Below are positions 1-9,331 of a DNA stretch of 17,493 nucleotides, piece after piece; the first letter of the stretch is position 1, and each line of letters begins with the position of its first letter. Both the position numbers and the translations under genes were made by a program. Source of the DNA: Triparma columacea (lineage: Eukaryota > Sar > Bolidophyceae > Parmales > Triparmaceae); the NCBI GenBank assembly GCA_030267965.1, contig BRYA01000697.1:1-17493 (forward strand). Direction: 5' to 3'. The notes under the pieces were generated by a model. That model did not search any database. It was not told the origin of the DNA and was given only the letters and a program-made list of their open reading frames with translations.

Positions 1-2380
1 TGCCTCGTCCTTATCCTGCACCCACTCCTTCGCTGCCTTCTTCAGCTGGTCGTTGCTTGTGAACTTGAACCCGTTTCGGGACTCTGAGGGGGGAGGAGGG
101 GGTGGTTGAATCTTTGCCTTCCTCTCCTCTTTTTCCCTCTCTTTTCTCGCTTTCCTTTCTTCCTCCTCTTTTTTCAACCTCTCCTTCTCCAACCTCTCCT
201 TCTCCAATCTCTCCTTCTTCAACCTCTCCTTCTCCAAACTCTCCTTCTCCAAACTCTCCTTCTCCAACCTCTCCTTCTCCAACCTCTCCTTCTCCAACCT
301 CTCCTTCTCCAACCTCTCCTTCTCCAACCTCTCCTTCTCTGCCGCAGCTTCCACCTTCGTCGCGTTTTCAGCTGCCTCCCTCTCGTACTTGGCCTTAACT
401 TCCTCCATCTCCTTTTCCCTCCTCGCGTTGGAAGCCCTCCTCCTCTCCTCTTCCCTTTTCTGCATCGCGGCCTTCTCCTCTGCGGCCTTGGCCTCGGCCT
501 GTGCGACCTTCTCGGCTGCCTCCTTCTCGTACTTCGCCCTCAGCTCTTCCATTTCCTTCTCCCTTTTTGCGTTCGATTCTTTCCTCTTCTCCTGCTCCCT
601 CTTCAAGCTCTCTTCTCTTTCATCCAACTCCCTCGCCTTTCTCTCCAAGGTTCCACTTCTCTGCCTCTCCAAGACGACGCTCCCATACTTCTTCGTGACC
701 TGCTTAATTTCCTCGAAGGAAGGCCTCTCCTCGTTCTTCTGCTCCCAGCACCTCTCCATCAGTCTCACAATCTCCTCGTCCGCCCCCTCGGGCTTTGGAG
801 ACGGTCGTTCACCCTGCACGACAGGGAGCGCGACTTCGTCGTTCGCGTACTCCTCGAAGGGCACCAGCCCCGTCAGTGTCTCCCATATCACGATTCCGTA
901 GCTGTAGACGTCACTCCTTTCGTTGAAAGGAGGCTTCTTGCTCTTCTTGCTCCCAAACTGCTCAGGGGCCTTCCACCTCGTGGTCCCAAGCCCTCCCCCC
1001 CTCGAACTGTTTGCCGAGGCGTTGGAGAAGAGGTTCGAGGTGTCCTTCTTCGCAAGGCCAAAGTCCGAAACCTGCGATGACACGACAGGGTTAGGTCAAA
1101 GTTGTCGGACTATGTTTGCACCGCGGAATCCCCATTGCGCCAACCTCACCTTGCCCCTCCAACTCGCCGTGATGAGAACGTTCAAGCTCTTCAGGTCTCT
1201 GTGCATCACCGGGGTGGGCTTGAGACCGTACAAATAAGCCATCCCCAGAGCGACGTCATTCAGGATAGAACACCTCACTTCCATAGTGATGGTTCTCCCC
1301 TCCTTATCGAGGAGTCCCCTGAGATCTCCCCTCTCAATCAGTTCCATGACGAGAGCAAGCTCATCTCCAATTGACGTGCAAGCTCCGAGCACGGCCACAA
1401 TACAGGGATGCCTGAGTTTATACATGATACCAAGCTCGCTCGTGAAGTCGCTTCGGATGACAGATCTCTCCATCTCGGGCAGCCCCTTGAGGTCGAACTT
1501 CTTGATCGCGACCTTCTCCCCGGCGTACTGTCCCTTCCAGACCTTGCCGAATCCCCCTTCCTTGAAGTGTTTGCTCTCCAGGTACTTTATATCTCCCTCC
1601 GAAATCTCGGCCTCTTTCAAGACAGTGACAGCAGCGAACTCCTCGTTTTCCTTGAACCCCTTCTTTGCCGCCATCTTCTCCTGCCGCTTCTCCACTCTAT
1701 GGAGTGTAGCGGCGTTCTCCCCGATAGCGTTTGCGTTGCCAGTGACAATTGAATTTGTGTCTGCTGCAATTGAGTGTGTGTCTGCTGTAAGCGCCAGGTT
1801 GAGGGTGCGAACGTTGTCCCTGATCTTCTGCAGCAGATTTTCGAACTTTCCATCGTACTTCTTCCCGTTCCACATCTTCCCAGCCCACGATTTCTTGTTA
1901 TACCGACGAGTCGCAGTCTCCACCTTGTCGAGAAGTTCACTCAAATCAACAAGATTTGTTCTTATTTCAGTTGTCAGGCTAATTTTTCGCTGAACCAACG
2001 AATAAACTATCCCGCTCACGTTGTTGCAACACTTTGATATCTCTGCCATGTTATCATCGGCGTCTTTCTTCTTCTCAGCAACTTCCATAATCAACTCTAT
2101 TGTCTGGGGGTGGGGGGGTGGGGATTTGAGAAAGATGGTCGGTAAGAAGAAGAGAACGCACTTAAGCGATAGTGTCGCCTTTTCAAATCTCATCGTGGCG
2201 CTGAGGAGTAAAACGTCCCCGTCCTGTTCATTCCATGAGATATTTACTGATCCCTATTCCTTCCGAGATCCAAAGCCTTTCGGAGCTCACCTTAGTAATG
2301 CTGCCTATCAAGGGCACAGACTCTCCTCCGCTTAGGATTGCTTGCCCGACTAGCGCGGCACCGGCTTTCACGTCCTCCAT
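1..2380 (-). CDS. TKL-type protein kinase with MLKL-like N-terminal domain and long coiled coil (C-terminus outside window)
   Basis: Three exons were assembled by reading: 2380-2291, 2103-1150 and 1071 to beyond base 1. The introns are 2290-2104 (GTGAGC...CCCAG) and 1149-1072 (GTGAGG...CGCAG), and the frame stays open to the edge (705 residues seen). Residues about 1-180 look like the HeLo/MLKL-type four-helix domain (VPLIGSITK, then a helical stretch with ECK-like Cys residues). The kinase domain spans about 205-475: glycine loop GGFGKV at 213-218, Lys231 in VAIKK, Glu253, HRDLKSLNVL at 331-340, DFG at 351-353, APE at 383-385. The second intron lies just before DFG, and splicing restores KVSDFGLA. 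All catalytic residues are present, so an active Ser/Thr kinase is expected. Residues 476-680 are a charged coiled coil with an RLEKE repeat. The last residues (GFKFTSNDQLKKAAKEW) resemble the start of DUF285/BspA-like repeats, which is tentative. The ATG at 2380 was chosen because its exon splices in frame; an in-frame ATG at 2193 lies in the intron. Confidence 0.85.
166..330 (-). repeat. 15-bp in-frame tandem repeat encoding RLEKE (11 units)
   Basis: Eleven consecutive 15-bp units encode RLEKE with single changes (SLEKE twice, RLKKE twice). The repeat lies inside the kinase gene's coiled coil. A five-residue unit does not match the seven-residue coiled-coil heptad, so it may form a charged single alpha-helix rather than a canonical coiled coil (inference). 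Copy number is likely to vary between strains. Confidence 0.9.
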
Positions 2381-2655
2381 TGTGACCGGTAGTTAGGGTT
2401 AAGCGGTTTGGGCAGTGCAGGATTTCCTAACCCAACATCCAACATCCGCATCTTCCGCTCTCGAAAGAAACAAGGCAAGATTTCGCACCCAGGATATTGA
2501 TATTGAAATTTTGAATCCATCTAGACCCTATTTAACAATTGAAGCGTCATTATCCCTTGTCCATATATTTACCTCTCCTGATACCCTATTATAATTTTAA
2601 TTTAGGGTCATAACCCACAAATTTCCACACCCCCCTCCCGCTTTGCTGCCTTAAT
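2381..2655. promoter_or_regulatory. Divergent promoter region between kinase and bromodomain genes
   Basis: Only 275 bases separate the two divergent start codons, so both core promoters and 5' leaders must lie here. The left part carries a telobox-like TTAGGGTTAA at 2393-2402. The right part is AT-rich, with a pyrimidine-rich stretch before the plus-strand ATG. I see no clear TATA box at a convincing distance. Confidence 0.45.
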
Positions 2656-5600
2656 ATGACCAAAAAGCTGCCACCCAAGGAGATTCCGACGTCACTGACA
2701 AATCTTCAGGTATATCGACCCTTTTAAATTCTCAGATATTAAAGTATTTCTCGTCTAACACACCCCTAACCTCCCATAGGTGACCCTCCTCGATCTACTT
2801 CGTCGTATCCGTTCCAAGGGTGATGTATACTCCTTCTTCTCCTCTCCCGTGAACCCCGCCGACGATGATTGTCCTGATTACCATACCATTATCTCGGAAG
2901 TTGACTGCATGGACCTCGGTACCATTGAGAAAATGATCAGGGAAGGCAACGTTAAGGGGGGGGACGATTTGGTCAGGCTTATTACCAAGGTGGTTACCAA
3001 CGCGCTCACTTATAACAATGCGAGTGACCACGTGGTGCACCAGGAGGCTCTTGTGCTGAGGAAGGTTCTCGGGGAGGTGAGTTTTTTGGCCGGTTCATGG
3101 GAGGAAAACCCTATCATGATTGGGTTACATTCTTTGGGTCATCATTGCGTTACAGCATTGCGTTACATCATTGGGTTACATCTTCATCTTGGGTATACAT
3201 TAGTTCCATCTTGTGAATGTAATTCTGTCATCTAACACGCACGTAACGACGCCATGTTGAACGCAGGAGTACGGAAAGGCGAAGAAGAAGCTCGAAAAGG
3301 TGGAGGGCAAGAGGGTAAACTACAGTGAGAGTGATAGGAAATTCTGGCGCGACCAGCACGAAAGGGTCGAGGACGCCCCGATGGACGAAATAAAGAAGAG
3401 GAACCTGCTCGTCGCCGCCATGACTGGGATTACGGCGGAGAACAATGCCGAGGGGAATGAAGGAGGAGGGAAGAAGAAGAACAAGTCCAACGGCAAGAGG
3501 GTTAGCATGACCAGCATGAACGCCGGGTCTCAGGCCCTCAGCAGCACTAGTAGCAAGAAGGTGAGCACCGCACCAGTACCTCTGTTTGCTGATTTCTCCC
3601 CGACGATTGCTAACCCTGCTCATCTCGTCGCAGAATGGGCAGAATGGGAAGTCTTCTTCTAACGCCTCCCTAGGGCCTCCTAAGTTCGTCTACAAGTTCA
3701 CGGAGAGGGACGCTGAGATACCGGGGGCCGCGATACCACACTGCGATAGAAACTTGAAGGGGAGCACGATGAACTACGAGGACGAGAGACAGACCTGGCT
3801 GAAGGAGGTTGATAACATGGTCACGGTATGCAACGAGGCTGCCCGTCGCCGAACCCTCTCGACTTCGGGGGGGCGCGCTACGCGGTACGATAAACCCCTA
3901 AGCGAGGACTACATACGCGAAAGGTTGGAGCTCGACGATCCCCTGAAGGGGTTTGTCGTCAGAGATAAGTCCTCTGGGGAGATGCAGGGGTTCATTGTGG
4001 TCACCAACTTCACGACGTGGAGGAGTAGGTGAGAGAATGTGAAGATAAGAGGATTTCTGAAGCCTAGACTCTCAAAAATGCAATCCTAACCCCTCCCCCA
4101 CGCCGCGCGCACTCTCGTCTTAGCTTTGTATGGGATTCCCTGCTGCCTCAGGCTGGGATAACTCAGGCTGATAGATCTTTGCATGCGTGCGACGACGGCT
4201 TACTCTCTGCCGAGCTCACCTCGGTGGAGAGCGGGGGGGACAAGGAGAGGGGGGGGATCGTGTTCAAGAGGGTTGCCGAGATTGGGCTCCTCGGGGGGCT
4301 GGGGTGCGGAGGGAAGCTCGTGAGGTCGGCGATTAAGCACCTGGAGGAGGAGGTGAGGGAGTGGGAAGTGAAGAGCTTTGATGGCGAGTGGCGAGCGGCG
4401 AGTGGCGAGTGGCGAGCGGCGAGAAGGGGGGGTTCAGCAAGGTTTGAAGGCGCGCGTGCTGACCTCCCATTTCCCCTGCCTCCCCTCCCCCAGGATGAGT
4501 ACGATTACCTCGTTCTCCAGGCCACGAAGATGGCCATCCCGTTCTACGAGCGTTGCGGTTTCATCCGCGTCGGTGCCGTTGCAAAATTTAATGACAACGA
4601 GGACATGCCATTCGTAAGCTACAGGCACTGGTCAGACCTCGTGAAGGGCAACGCGGTCGAGGCGAGGTGAGATAACGCTGGGAGGCAAACGAATCATCCC
4701 CTTCCCCGCCGCCATAATTCTCGCGCAATTTTTGCTTGCCCCTTGTTATTAGTTTTTCTCATTGCTCCGATCATCCCCCACCGTTCACTCATCACAGCTA
4801 TATGATGGCCATGAGGCTGGGGAACACGAGAAGGGAGTACGAGAAGCGGGTCCGCAGCAAGAAGAACTCCATATCCGGCACTACGTCGGTGAAGCTCACC
4901 CCACGGACAGAGAAGAAGCGGCAGCAAACCCTCAAGCACACTGAGAAGGTGAAGTTCGTTTCGATCTCTGTCTCACTCCTTGAGCAGGCCCTACAGACGA
5001 ACGTCAAGCTCGATGGGGGGGGTAGCGCATTTAAAGAGACCCTAGATCACGCGAGGGACGCAGCAAGGGACGCGTCGGAACCCATTCTCAAGAAGGCGAT
5101 CGAAAAGGCCCTTGCTCTTTTCAAGGATAACAAGGACGGGAAGAATTCAAAAGAGCTCATAGAGGACATGCTTGAGGGGGGCGTAGGGAGCAGGCTGCCG
5201 ATTAGGAAGGAAATCAACGTATTTGTGAAGCAGGGGGGTGAGATGTTGCAAGAGAAAAAGGGGGGCAGCGGTGGAAAGGGAAAGGGAAATGGAAAGGGAA
5301 ATGGAAATGGAAATGGAAAGGGAAAGGGAAAGGGAAAGGGAGAGAAACTCAACGGTGGCAACGACGCGCATGATTCCTTTGACTCCTCGGACCCCGATGA
5401 CGTCCTCGGGATTCTGGTGCCTAAACCCAACCAGCCAAAGTTTATCCTCAAGGCGAAGGCTCTCCATGCGTACTTACCCCCGAGCACGTGGGTCTTTGGT
5501 GAGCCTGCGACCTCAACGTTGAAAGTGCCAGGTGAGACAAAGCAACGCGAGGACCTAACCCTAACGAACGTAACGCGGACATTTATGTGAACGAAGCGAT

Positions 5601-7906
5601 GACTTCGTCACAATCATTCAATATTCTTACGAGTCCTGTCGCTCATCTCTCCCCCGCTCCTCCCCGCGTAGCGTTGAGACACATTAAAGAGCACCCTAGC
5701 GTGACCTGGCAGCACGGTCCCTTCAAGAGAGATGTCGGGGTAAAGATCGTCGTTTCGGGGGAAGAACTGAGGGGGTACGAGCCGGAGATCGGTTCGCCTT
5801 CGAAGTCGAAAAAGAAGAAAAAGGGGGGGGGAGAAAAGAAGGATACTGCTGCGGCTGTTGATGGGTTGAAGTTCGAGACTTTTGAGATCATGGCAGAGAT
5901 GAAAGAGGGAAAGGTCAAAGGGAAAGTCAAGGCCAAGGGAAATGCCAAGGCCAAGGGGGCTGTCAAGAAAGGGGGCGTCGACAAGGTGAACAAGACTAAG
6001 AGAGTCATGCCCGTTGCGCGTGTCACGACCCCCGTTGACAACACGGCCCCTTCGAGGGCAGCGCGGTACGCAATTTTCGCCCTGAAGATGGCTATGGAGA
6101 CCGAGGACGCTGAGGGGAGGCGGGGGGTAAGTCTTCACGCTCCTCACGTGATAAAGTTTAGGTGGCAGCCCCCCCTAAACTGGACTGAGGGAAAGGTGGA
6201 GCGCAAGGCCAAGGAAAAGGAGCTTCCGGAAGGCGGGAAGCTCGGGAGCAGCTACGTTGTAAAGTTCGTCGACGGGGAGCGGATGGCGTGCGTCCTTGAC
6301 GGAAGCATCGAGAATAGGGGGGTCGGGAGGGCATGGTGCACGTTTGCAGACTGGGCGAGCTTCATGTCTCTACCGCTGCAAATTCTCGAGTCGTTTTTAA
6401 TTGGACAAAAGGTCAGGTACACGAGGTAAGTTGCGGATGGATAGGTTTGTCTTTGGGGGCTGGTTGACGTCGATCCACTAATCCCCTGCTCGTCGTTGCA
6501 GCTTCCTTGGTGCCTCGAGAACAGGGATTATCATCGGCAGGAGGGGGGCAGGGCTGGCCGAGCATGTTGAGTGGAAAGTTAGAATTGACCTGGGCGAGGA
6601 TTCGGTGATAGAGGGCGGGTTGGAGACTTACTGGACGACGCAGACCGTAAGGGAATACGTGGTCATCGGGAAAGAGGCGGTGCATAGAACAAAAAAGCTC
6701 GTCGATGAAATTGAAGTCGAGGTCAGCTCTGAAGAGCTGCAGCTCTTGGGTTGGGGCGGGAGGGCGACGAAGGGGGGCAAGAAAATCGTGCCGAAAGTTG
6801 CCGGTCTAGGCGAGGTAAAAAGAGACCCTGTCGTTGAGATCCTCCTTGCGGAGGATGGCAGGGGTACGAGGAACAAGGGAGCGAGGCGAAAGGAGCTTTG
6901 GGGGGACCTTTTCGAAGACAACGGACCCAATAAGGTAGAGGACGTTCTGACTAGCACTTACCTTTACGGGAGAGTTGAGGGCGGTAATAAGGGGGGCAAA
7001 AGATTGTTCGTAGAGGAGGAAGAAGGGGGGGGCAGGAAGAAGAAAAATGGAGGAGGGGGAGGACGTACCACAACGACGACGACGACGACGACGACGACAA
7101 CGGCGGCGGCGGCGGCCGCCAAGCTCAAGCCCAAGCCGACCATTCTTTACCTAGACGACATTGAGTCTTCAGTCGAGTCCTCGTCGGTTGAAGACGACGA
7201 TGACTCTGACTTTGACGACGGGGTTCGCGAAAAGAGGAAGTGGGCCTGGGAGGACAATAGCGGCAGCGACGAGGAGTTCATGCCGAAGAAAAGTAAGAGA
7301 AAGAAAGCCTGGGAGGAAGAGGAGGAGGAGGAAGAAGGAGAGGAGGAGGAGAAGGAGAGGATGGAGATTGAGGAGGAGGACACCGTTGAGGACCACAAGG
7401 TCAGCAATAAGAAGGGGAATGGGAATAAGTCAAAGCCGCAACGTTTCTCGCCTAGATCAACCCCAACAAAGAAGGGAAAGAAATCTCCAAAAAAGGAAAC
7501 GCCTAAGAAGGAGGAGAAGGAGAAAATTAAGAAGAACGAAACGCCAAGGTCTTCAAGAAGAGCAAAGGCAGAAACTTCTCCCAGGGCAGCAGCTCCGAAG
7601 CCGTCCACTCCTAGGACTCTAACCCCACGGAAGAAGGAGAATCAGAGCGAGAGCGAGAATAAGAATAAGAATAAGAACGAGACCAAGACCAAGACCAAGA
7701 TGAACATGTTCCTGTCTCAGCCGACCCAGTACAAAGGCGTTTTCAAGGTTGGGTCGAAGTTCATCGCCAAGGCGAAGTTTGGGGGGAAGATGCTCGAGTT
7801 TGGCACATTCGACAAGGCGAAGCAAGCTGCTGAGGCTTTCGACAAGGGAGTCAAGGGGAAAAAGGGGTTCGGGGCCAAGGATTTGAACTTCTCGAAAGCT
7901 AAGTAA
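2656..7906 (+). CDS. Bromodomain-GNAT acetyltransferase-AP2-like chromatin protein, nine exons
   Basis: Exons read: 2656-2709, 2780-3076, 3267-3560, 3634-4028, 4124-4352, 4494-4666, 4798-5531, 5672-6425, 6502-7906. All have GT-AG borders and consistent phases and sum to 4335 nt (1444 residues). Residues 19-117 are a bromodomain: PVNP at 41-44, PDYH at 50-53, MDLGTI at 62-67, and NALTYN, whose Asn97 is the acetyl-lysine-binding position. Residues about 310-480 resemble a GNAT fold: a QxxGxG-like loop (GGLGCGGKL, 404-412) and the terminal AIPFYERCGF (437-446). A basic region and a Lys/Gly-rich stretch follow, then uncharacterised sequence to about residue 1100. Next come polyThr/polyAla, a very acidic segment and an S/T-P, Lys-rich tail. 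Residues 1386-1441 resemble an AP2/ERF DNA-binding domain (YKGV, FGTFDKAKQAAEAFDK, NF). A nuclear acetyl-lysine reader/acetyltransferase is the likely role (inference). Targets are unknown. It could be two transcripts, but no internal stop or promoter suggests this. Confidence 0.75.
3144..3182 (+). repeat. 13-bp tandem repeat inside intron 2
   Basis: Three units of an ATTGSGTTACA core recur at exactly 13-bp spacing (starts 3144, 3157, 3170), with a further core at 3119. They lie in the 190-base intron 3077-3266 of the bromodomain gene. No function is evident; probably slippage. Confidence 0.7.
4383..4424 (+). repeat. 7-bp tandem repeat (GGCGAGY) in a stop-free intron
   Basis: Six consecutive heptamers GGCGAG(T/C/A) lie in the proposed intron 4353-4493. 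That intron is 141 nt, a multiple of three, and has no stop in the exon frame, so the heptamers would be translated if the intron were retained. Confidence 0.75.
5273..5340 (+). repeat. GGAAAG/GGAAAT hexamer repeat encoding Gly-Lys/Gly-Asn
   Basis: Perfect hexamer units GGAAAG and GGAAAT alternate in frame in exon 7 of the bromodomain-GNAT gene, giving a GK/GN low-complexity linker. The tract is purine-only apart from the T in GGAAAT units and is likely length-variable. Confidence 0.9.
7067..7120 (+). repeat. Trinucleotide repeat encoding polyThr and polyAla
   Basis: In exon 9 of the bromodomain-GNAT gene, twelve Thr codons (ten consecutive ACG) are followed directly by six Ala codons (mainly GCG). 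It separates the conserved part from the acidic/basic C-terminal linker. Slippage-prone. Confidence 0.9.
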
Positions 7907-8123
7907 AGGAAATATACAGGAAGCAAAAATGGAGGTATTGATGTTGCGTACGCGGTGTTTTATTTGTTGTTGTGTTGTGGTGTTGATGGTGAGGTTTTTG
8001 AAGACAGCCTGCCTATATGGAGGTAAATCTGTTGGAGTTCAGGTTGCCATTGCTTTTGAGTATCGATTACCCGCTCCACTTCCGAGCGCCGTCCGCAAAA
8101 TTTGAGAGCATTTGTGACATTAG
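7907..8123. other. Short intergenic region (3' end of bromodomain gene, promoter of FKBP gene)
   Basis: 217 bases, T/G-rich just after the upstream stop (3' UTR-like), more balanced before the FKBP start. The sequence directly before that ATG ends in a CATTAG, which could be a splice acceptor, so a noncoding upstream leader exon is possible. I see no RNA gene. Confidence 0.4.
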
Positions 8124-9317
8124 ATGGTGCTTATCGAGGATGATGAGCATGGGGGAAGTCCTGAAGATCGCCATGCTTGGCAGGAACTGATGGGGAAGGA
8201 AATTCAGCTAAAGATAACGTCGAAGGCCGTGAGTAGGGAGACTGTGGAGAAGATGAAGCAGGCTGAAGTGGGGGATCTCGTCACAGTCCACCTGAAATGC
8301 CATAGGGGGAGATTGGCTGAGGGAGGCGGAGAGGCAGAAGTGATGGGGGGTTTGGTATATGAGGAACGAGAAGCTGTGCACACGGTAGGAGACGGGGAGG
8401 TGTGTATGGGCTTAGAGCTTGGACTTAGGTTTGTTCTAGAGGGGGAGACGGGCTTGGTGTACTGCGGAAACAGGTTTGCCTATGGCAAGGACGGCCTCGC
8501 AGACAAGGGGGTGGGGGAGGGGTGGGACTTGATGTACGAGATCAAGATTATTGGTATTATCAGAAGGGAAGGAATGAGTTCCGACGTCAAGGGGGTCGTA
8601 GTGGAGAGGAAGAAGGAACTAGGGAATGAGGAGTTCAAGAGGGGCGAATACAAGAAGGCGCTGAAGCTTTATGGGATGGGGGCGCAATTGGCCGTGGAGA
8701 GCTTGAACGACTTGAGAGATGAGGAGGGCGAGCAGGAGGGCGGAGGGGGGGGGGGAGAGAAGGTGGACGAGAGTGTTGAGAGGTTCGTCAAGCTCACAGT
8801 GGCTCTCACAAACAACATCGCCAAGGTGCACTACAAGCTGAAGGACTACGAAAAGGCTAAGGAGGCGTGCATAGAATCGCTGCAGCTCGATAACGGGAAC
8901 ATAAACACCATCGTCATCGCCAGCAACGTCTGCATTGCCAGAGGGGAGTACCAAGAGGCTGAGCAGGTCTTGGAAGAAGGGGAGAAGGCCGCCAGGGCAA
9001 CGGGGGGAGAGGGGGGGGAGGGGGGGGTTGCGGAAATTCAAAGGGCGAAGTCGAGATTGGCCAAGAAGAAGGCGGAGTATAGGAGGAAGGAGAAGGATAT
9101 GGCGAGGCGGATGGGGGGGGGGATAAAAAGGGTGGGGGGGGACAAGAGGAAGAAGACAGAGGGGAGAGAGGACGGAGGGAAGGTGGCAGGAGGGGAGGAG
9201 GAGGTGGAAGGGGGTTGGAGGATAGCCTGGAAAGCCGCACTGAGCGTTATTGTTGTTCTAGCAGCAATCGGAGTGGTCTACTGGAAGCAAAACAAAAACA
9301 ATAATGTTCTGTCATAA
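8124..9317 (+). CDS. Tail-anchored FKBP-TPR protein, FKBP8/FKBP38-like
   Basis: 397 residues, intronless as read. Residues about 46-146 form an FKBP-type domain: VGDLVTVHL (49-57), VGDGEVCMGLELGL (88-101), EGETG (106-110), FAYGKDG (118-124). The hydrophobic core pattern is kept but the FKBP12 active-site Tyr26 and Trp59 positions are Leu here, and the FDSS segment is absent. Weak or no prolyl isomerase activity is therefore expected, as in noncanonical FKBP38. Residues 161-290 carry TPR-like helix pairs (KELGNEEFKRGEYKKALKLY; NNIAKVHYKLKDYEKAKEAC; ARGEYQEAEQVLEEGEKAA). A basic Gly-rich linker leads to a single transmembrane helix (about 369-387) and a short polar tail, so it should be tail-anchored in ER or outer mitochondrial membrane facing the cytosol. 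The TPR may bind a Hsp90-type chaperone (family knowledge). Confidence 0.85.
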   Translation: MVLIEDDEHGGSPEDRHAWQELMGKEIQLKITSKAVSRETVEKMKQAEVGDLVTVHLKCHRGRLAEGGGEAEVMGGLVYEEREAVHTVGDGEVCMGLELGLRFVLEGETGLVYCGNRFAYGKDGLADKGVGEGWDLMYEIKIIGIIRREGMSSDVKGVVVERKKELGNEEFKRGEYKKALKLYGMGAQLAVESLNDLRDEEGEQEGGGGGGEKVDESVERFVKLTVALTNNIAKVHYKLKDYEKAKEACIESLQLDNGNINTIVIASNVCIARGEYQEAEQVLEEGEKAARATGGEGGEGGVAEIQRAKSRLAKKKAEYRRKEKDMARRMGGGIKRVGGDKRKKTEGREDGGKVAGGEEEVEGGWRIAWKAALSVIVVLAAIGVVYWKQNKNNNVLS

Positions 9318-9331
9318 AGGAGCACACTTAA

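Noticed and set aside
166..330. CRISPR-like array
   Set aside because: Contiguous 15-bp coding repeats without spacers in a eukaryotic gene.
106..1080. Long plus-strand open frames, including a Leu-rich one
   Set aside because: They are antisense shadows of the kinase third exon; the minus frame gives DFG, APE and the rest of the kinase fold plus a coherent coil.
4949..4987. Possible 39-base intron (GTGAAG...GAGCAG) in exon 7
   Set aside because: Much shorter than the 70-190-base introns here, in frame and without a stop; kept as coding, though not excluded.
5047..5487. Minus-strand open frame with Phe-Pro repeats
   Set aside because: It mirrors the GK/GN hexamer repeat of exon 7; the plus strand continues a spliced gene with matching phases.
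5554..5565. Interstitial telomere repeat
   Set aside because: Only two CCTAAC units inside an intron; too short to separate from a branch-site-like motif.
6127..6161. Strong GTAAGT donor in exon 8
   Set aside because: The only nearby acceptor would give a 35-base intron and shift the frame, while reading through keeps a long open frame.
7147..7608. Opposing open frames on both strands (Ser/Phe-rich and Arg-rich)
   Set aside because: Low-complexity purine-rich coding sequence leaves all frames open; the plus frame joining to the AP2-like end is the real one.
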